A stretch of 9,146 nucleotides of DNA, taken from the NCBI GenBank assembly GCA_902773265.1, contig CACYDZ010000091.1, positions 1-9,146 of the forward strand. The letters run 5' to 3'. The DNA comes from an uncultured Ruminococcus sp. (GTDB lineage: Bacteria > Bacillota > Clostridia > Oscillospirales > Acutalibacteraceae). This document shows positions 6,527 through 9,146 of the stretch, piece by piece. Below the pieces are notes generated by a model, which saw nothing but the letters and a program-made list of their open reading frames with translations, was not told where the DNA came from and did no database searches. The number at the start of each line of letters is the position of its first letter. The stretch's first letter is position 1. Position numbers and translations under genes: made by a program.

Positions 6527-6966
6527 AAATTATCAACGAAGTAAAAATAATATTCGACAGCAAAAGTATCAACGAATCTTTTGCACGCAGTGCGGTAGCA
6601 GGATTTCTTATTCAGACAGACCCGACTGTTGCCGAACTCAATGATGTCAAGACAGCGGTATCGGAGGCGGTGACAAATTGTGTTGTACACGCTTATAAAG
6701 ACAGAATAGGAACTATTACTCTCAAAATACAGATAACCTCTGACAATACTATTATTATACAGGTGATTGACAAAGGAAGTGGCATACAGGATATCAGACA
6801 GGCCATGCAGCCATTGTTTACGACAGGAGGCAGTGAAAGAGCAGGATTAGGATTTGCAGTCATGCAGAGTTTTATGGATAAAGTCAAGGTCACATCAAAA
6901 ATCGGCAAGGGAACAACTGTTACGATGGAAAAATATATTATGCCGAAAGTTTCCGATAAAAAATGA
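6523..6966 (+). CDS. spoIIAB: Anti-sigma F factor / serine kinase SpoIIAB
   Basis: A 147-residue GHKL-fold kinase that binds sigma-F with ATP and phosphorylates SpoIIAA. The N-box is SEAVTNCVVHAY, with catalytic E48 and Mg-binding N52. The G1 box is IDKGSGI (D83, G85, G87). The ATP lid is PLFTTGGSERAGLGF (97-111), with an arginine, R106, where the B. subtilis protein has Arg105. The NESFARSAVAGF segment at 17-28, including R22, matches the sigma-F and SpoIIAA binding surface. The lid is one residue shorter than in B. subtilis, the only small oddity. AAAGGAAG at 6508-6515 serves the ATG, which overlaps the spoIIAA stop (ATGA). Its own stop overlaps the sigF start in the same way, which would keep the three products near fixed ratios. 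Confidence 0.96.
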   Translation: MKIINEVKIIFDSKSINESFARSAVAGFLIQTDPTVAELNDVKTAVSEAVTNCVVHAYKDRIGTITLKIQITSDNTIIIQVIDKGSGIQDIRQAMQPLFTTGGSERAGLGFAVMQSFMDKVKVTSKIGKGTTVTMEKYIMPKVSDKK

Positions 6967-7616
6967 CAGACAGAAATGAGTTTATTGAACAGAATCTGGG
7001 ACTTGTCTATGCGTGTGCGAATCGTTTCCGCAATCGTGGAATAGAATTTGATGACCTGTACAGTGCAGGGTGTATTGGTCTGATAAAAGCTACCGACAAT
7101 TTTGACGAAAGTCGTGGAGTTTGCTTTTCCACCTATGCTGTACCTGTTATTCTTGGCGAAATCAAAAAATTATTTAGAGATGGTTCATCAATAAAAGTCA
7201 GTCGCAGTATGAAAGAACTTGCTCTCAAAATTCACCGTACTGTTAGGGAGTTTCAACTTGTCAACGGCTATGAACCGTCAGTAAGTCAGCTTTCTGAAAT
7301 GCTTTGTGTTGATACACAACAGATTGTCCAGTCACTCAATGCCACTTTGCCACCGACTTCACTGACTGCTGATAGTGATAATGACGAAAAACAGTTTGAT
7401 ATTCCCATATCTTCCCATGAAGAAAAAATCACCGAACTTTTAACTTTGCGTCAGATTGTTACGCAACTTGATGACGATGAAAAAATGCTTATCCGCCTAC
7501 GCTTTTTTGAGAATAAAACACAGACGGAAACAGGTAAGATACTTTCTATGTCGCAGGTACAGATTTCTCGCAAAGAGAAAAAAGTTCTGGAAAAATTGCG
7601 GAACTACTGGCAATGA
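6963..7616 (+). CDS. sigF: RNA polymerase sigma-F factor, sporulation-specific
   Basis: A 217-residue sigma-70 family factor that directs early forespore transcription once released from SpoIIAB. Region 2 spans about 5-75: LGLVYACANRFRNRGIEFDDL, then GCIGLIKATDNFDESRGVCFSTYAVP and GEIKKLFRDG. Region 3 lies at about 78-140 and begins KVSRSMKELA. Region 4 covers about 155-217, with the helix-turn-helix TQTETGKILSMSQVQISRKE. It lacks about 38 N-terminal residues (region 1.2) compared with the 255-residue B. subtilis protein. No upstream extension is possible, because an in-frame TAA lies at 6957-6959. The ATG overlaps the spoIIAB stop and has little Shine-Dalgarno, so translation is probably coupled. 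Assignment rests on sequence and operon context; sigma-G is the nearest alternative but does not sit behind spoIIAA-spoIIAB. Confidence 0.93.
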   Translation: MTDRNEFIEQNLGLVYACANRFRNRGIEFDDLYSAGCIGLIKATDNFDESRGVCFSTYAVPVILGEIKKLFRDGSSIKVSRSMKELALKIHRTVREFQLVNGYEPSVSQLSEMLCVDTQQIVQSLNATLPPTSLTADSDNDEKQFDIPISSHEEKITELLTLRQIVTQLDDDEKMLIRLRFFENKTQTETGKILSMSQVQISRKEKKVLEKLRNYWQ

Positions 7617-7669
7617 CTACTGTATATTGTATAAAATTTTTAGTGCTATTTTGTTCAGATTAAATAGAC

Positions 7670-7689
7670 TTTTATCAGATAAAATTTTT
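7670..7689 (+). terminator. Weak candidate terminator of the spoIIA operon
   Basis: TTTTATC at 7670-7676 and GATAAAA at 7678-7684 form an AT-only inverted repeat (five to seven pairs), followed by five T (7685-7689). It lies 54 bases after the sigF stop. The lack of G-C pairs makes it poor as an intrinsic terminator; read-through into the deacetylase gene is possible. Confidence 0.3.
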
Positions 7690-7703
7690 GTCGGAAAAAG
7701 CTG

Positions 7704-7732
7704 TTGAAATTTACAGCAATACATAGTACAAT
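7704..7732 (+). promoter_or_regulatory. Promoter of the polysaccharide deacetylase gene
   Basis: TTGAAA at 7704-7709 and TACAAT at 7727-7732, exactly 17 bases apart, match vegetative promoters closely. Transcription should begin around 7739, just before the GGTGAT Shine-Dalgarno-like sequence at 7740-7745, giving a leader of only about 11 bases before the ATG at 7750. Confidence 0.65.
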
Positions 7733-7749
7733 AATCTGCGGTGATAATT

Positions 7750-8988
7750 ATGGATAGTATTGATGAAAGACGCAGAGATGAAGAATACAGACGAAGACGG
7801 CGTGAAAGAATCCGAAAAAGAAAACAGCGTGAAGTTCGCAGACGCAGAATTACTTTGGTGCTGACGACAATTATTATCATACTTTTTGTTATTCTGATAG
7901 TAAAAATTGTCTCCGCTTGTCGTGCAGACAAGATTGTTTCTACCACAGAAAAAACCGCCAATACAGTACAGTCCACAGAAATGCCAACGCTTGCCAATCC
8001 GATTAAGTTTACAGAAAGTCAGTTGCAGCTGAATGTCGGTAATGTACATAAACCGTTTATTATGGATAGCAACCGTACCGAACTGACAGAATTTTCACTG
8101 AAATCTGAAAATGAAGAAATCGTTCGTGTTAATGAAAATAACGAACTGATTGCCACAGGTGAGGGTGATGTTACCGTCATCTGTACGGTTGCTGACGGCA
8201 GACAGGCAGAATGTCAGGTTCATGTCAGTCCCATGTCCTCAACAGGTATTCGTAAAGATTTAGATATCAACAAGCCAATGGTTGCCTTGACTTTTGATGA
8301 TGGTCCTAATGGTGGCAATACAACTTCCATTCTGGAAACTCTCAATAAATATAACGGTAAGGCAACTTTCTTTATGGCGGGTTACAAAATCGAGGAATAT
8401 CCTGATATTGTCAGACAAGTTTTTGAACAGGGACATGAAGTAGCTAACCATTCCCGTGACCATCTTTATGCCAATGATTTGACCGTTGAACAACAAAAAG
8501 AACAGATGGAATCGGTCAACCAACAGGTGAAAGCGATTATCGGACAAGAACCGACATTATTCCGTTGTCCCGGTGGAATTGAGGGAGAATATTATACGAG
8601 CAGTAAAATGCCTCTGATTTCATGGTCAATAGATACGCTTGACTGGAAAACCAAAAATTCCCATTCTACCTACGAAAGGATTACCTCCGTATTTGAGAAA
8701 GGATATAATCTTGACGGAGATATTGTTCTTATGCACGATTTACAGGATTCCACACCTAATGCTGTACAGAGAATTTGTGCATACCTCAACGAAAAAGGTT
8801 ATCAGATGGTAACAGTTTCGGAACTGGCATATTATCGTGGTGTACAGATGGAGGGGGGAGAAATTTACAGATATTTTTATAAGGATAATCCCAGCCACAA
8901 CGATGAACAAGACTTTGACACCAACGATTCAAACGAAAATACAGATAACAGTTCAGATGATAATACAGAAGAAACCGTCACAGCATGA
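7750..8988 (+). CDS. Membrane-anchored polysaccharide deacetylase with Ig-like domain
   Basis: A 412-residue NodB-type (CE4) deacetylase, probably removing N-acetyl groups from peptidoglycan sugars outside the membrane. Residues 1-33 are extremely Arg/Lys-rich, 34-54 are one hydrophobic membrane segment (N-in), about 80-160 form a Big_2-like Ig fold, 175-355 the NodB domain, and about 370-412 an Asp/Asn/Glu-rich tail. Catalytic motifs are TFDDGP (D183, D184), NHSRDH (H234, H238), RCPGG (R272), DTLDW (D295) and LMHD (H329), so it looks active. I chose ATG 7750 with GGTGAT at 7740-7745 upstream; GTG 7741 would overlap that sequence. It follows the spoIIA operon but has its own promoter. A cortex role is possible but unproven; a vegetative cell-wall enzyme giving lysozyme resistance fits equally well. 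Confidence 0.92.
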   Translation: MDSIDERRRDEEYRRRRRERIRKRKQREVRRRRITLVLTTIIIILFVILIVKIVSACRADKIVSTTEKTANTVQSTEMPTLANPIKFTESQLQLNVGNVHKPFIMDSNRTELTEFSLKSENEEIVRVNENNELIATGEGDVTVICTVADGRQAECQVHVSPMSSTGIRKDLDINKPMVALTFDDGPNGGNTTSILETLNKYNGKATFFMAGYKIEEYPDIVRQVFEQGHEVANHSRDHLYANDLTVEQQKEQMESVNQQVKAIIGQEPTLFRCPGGIEGEYYTSSKMPLISWSIDTLDWKTKNSHSTYERITSVFEKGYNLDGDIVLMHDLQDSTPNAVQRICAYLNEKGYQMVTVSELAYYRGVQMEGGEIYRYFYKDNPSHNDEQDFDTNDSNENTDNSSDDNTEETVTA

Positions 8989-9001
8989 AGGCTGTGACGG
9001 T
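8974..9001 (+). repeat. Perfect hairpin embracing the deacetylase stop codon
   Basis: ACCGTCACAGC at 8974-8984 pairs perfectly with GCTGTGACGGT at 8991-9001 (11 bp, 6-base loop). The loop contains most of the TGA stop at 8986-8988. No T-run follows, so it is not a terminator by itself; it may stabilise the mRNA 3' end or form a two-hairpin end with the terminator seven bases downstream. Confidence 0.7.
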
Positions 9002-9008
9002 AACAACC

Positions 9009-9060
9009 AAAAAAGACAGACCGAATAATCCGAGAAAGGATTATTCGGTCTGTCTTTTTT
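9009..9060. terminator. Bidirectional terminator between the deacetylase gene and tRNA-Thr
   Basis: Arms 9009-9031 and 9038-9060 form an uninterrupted 23-bp stem with a 6-base loop (GAGAAA). The stem ends in six A on the left and six T on the right, so it works in both directions. It ends the deacetylase transcript from the left and the minus-strand tRNA transcript from the right; its last base is the A of the encoded tRNA CCA end. Confidence 0.93.
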
Positions 9061-9135
9061 GGAGCTGATGGCGTGACTTGAACACGTGACCTGCTGATTA
9101 CGAATCAGCTGCTCTACCAACTGAGCTACACCAGC
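9060..9135 (-). tRNA. tRNA-Thr (anticodon CGT)
   Basis: A 76-base cloverleaf on the minus strand, with CCA encoded. The acceptor stem GCTGGTG/CATCAGC has one G-T pair. The D arm is GCTC-AGTTGGTA-GAGC. The anticodon stem GCTGA/TCAGC carries the loop TTCGTAA, giving anticodon CGT, which reads ACG threonine codons. The T loop is TTCAAGT. The T stem has one A-C mismatch at its outer pair (positions 49-65). The discriminator base is T. It converges on the deacetylase gene, and the terminator begins immediately at its 3' end. Its promoter lies outside the window. Confidence 0.95.
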
Positions 9136-9146
9136 ACACTTCATAA

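Noticed and set aside
8953..9144. Minus-strand open frame of 63 codons over the tRNA
   Set aside because: It reads through tRNA-Thr and the terminator; peptides of this kind are well-known artefacts of tRNA genes.

Overview
The window is a low-GC, densely packed stretch of a chromosome from a Gram-positive, endospore-type Firmicute. Several things point there: a complete spoIIAA-spoIIAB-sigF operon, a B. subtilis-type EF-P with its modifiable lysine at position 32, an aroQ / M24 peptidase / efp cluster, strong AGGAGG-type ribosome binding sites and near-consensus sigma-A promoters. The Cys/His-rich gene after efp resembles clostridial proteins carrying a CD1247-type N-terminal domain, so a class Clostridia member, perhaps Ruminococcus-like, is my best guess. 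No species marker is present.

Layout. (1) 1-1352: the 3' part of aroQ (type II 3-dehydroquinate dehydratase) overlaps an M24 Xaa-Pro peptidase by ATGA. (2) 1385-2722: a near-consensus promoter, efp, an acidic protein with Cys and His clusters plus a zinc ribbon, then a strong terminator. (3) 2851-5879: an extended -10 promoter drives trmN6, rsmI and folC, which are tightly packed or overlapping and probably co-transcribed up to a terminator. trmN6 and rsmI modify tRNA and 16S rRNA, and folC works in folate metabolism. (4) 5886-6109: a non-coding element of about 225 bp with two inverted arms of three hairpins each; this is the least ordinary object in the window. (5) 6197-7616: spoIIAA, spoIIAB and sigF, joined by two ATGA overlaps. 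SpoIIAB should hold sigma-F inactive until dephosphorylated SpoIIAA displaces it. (6) 7704-9060: a promoter and a membrane-anchored polysaccharide deacetylase with an Ig-like domain, ending in a hairpin and a 23-bp bidirectional terminator. (7) 9060-9135: a minus-strand tRNA-Thr(CGT) converging on that terminator.

Most genes are housekeeping or core sporulation genes. I did not find a defence system, CRISPR array, phage or obvious novel multi-gene system. The items worth a second look are the inverted-arm hairpin element, the metal-binding-like protein after efp, the promoter-based reassignment of the trmN6 start to TTG, the short N-terminus of sigma-F, the very short leader of the deacetylase and a T-stem mismatch in the tRNA.
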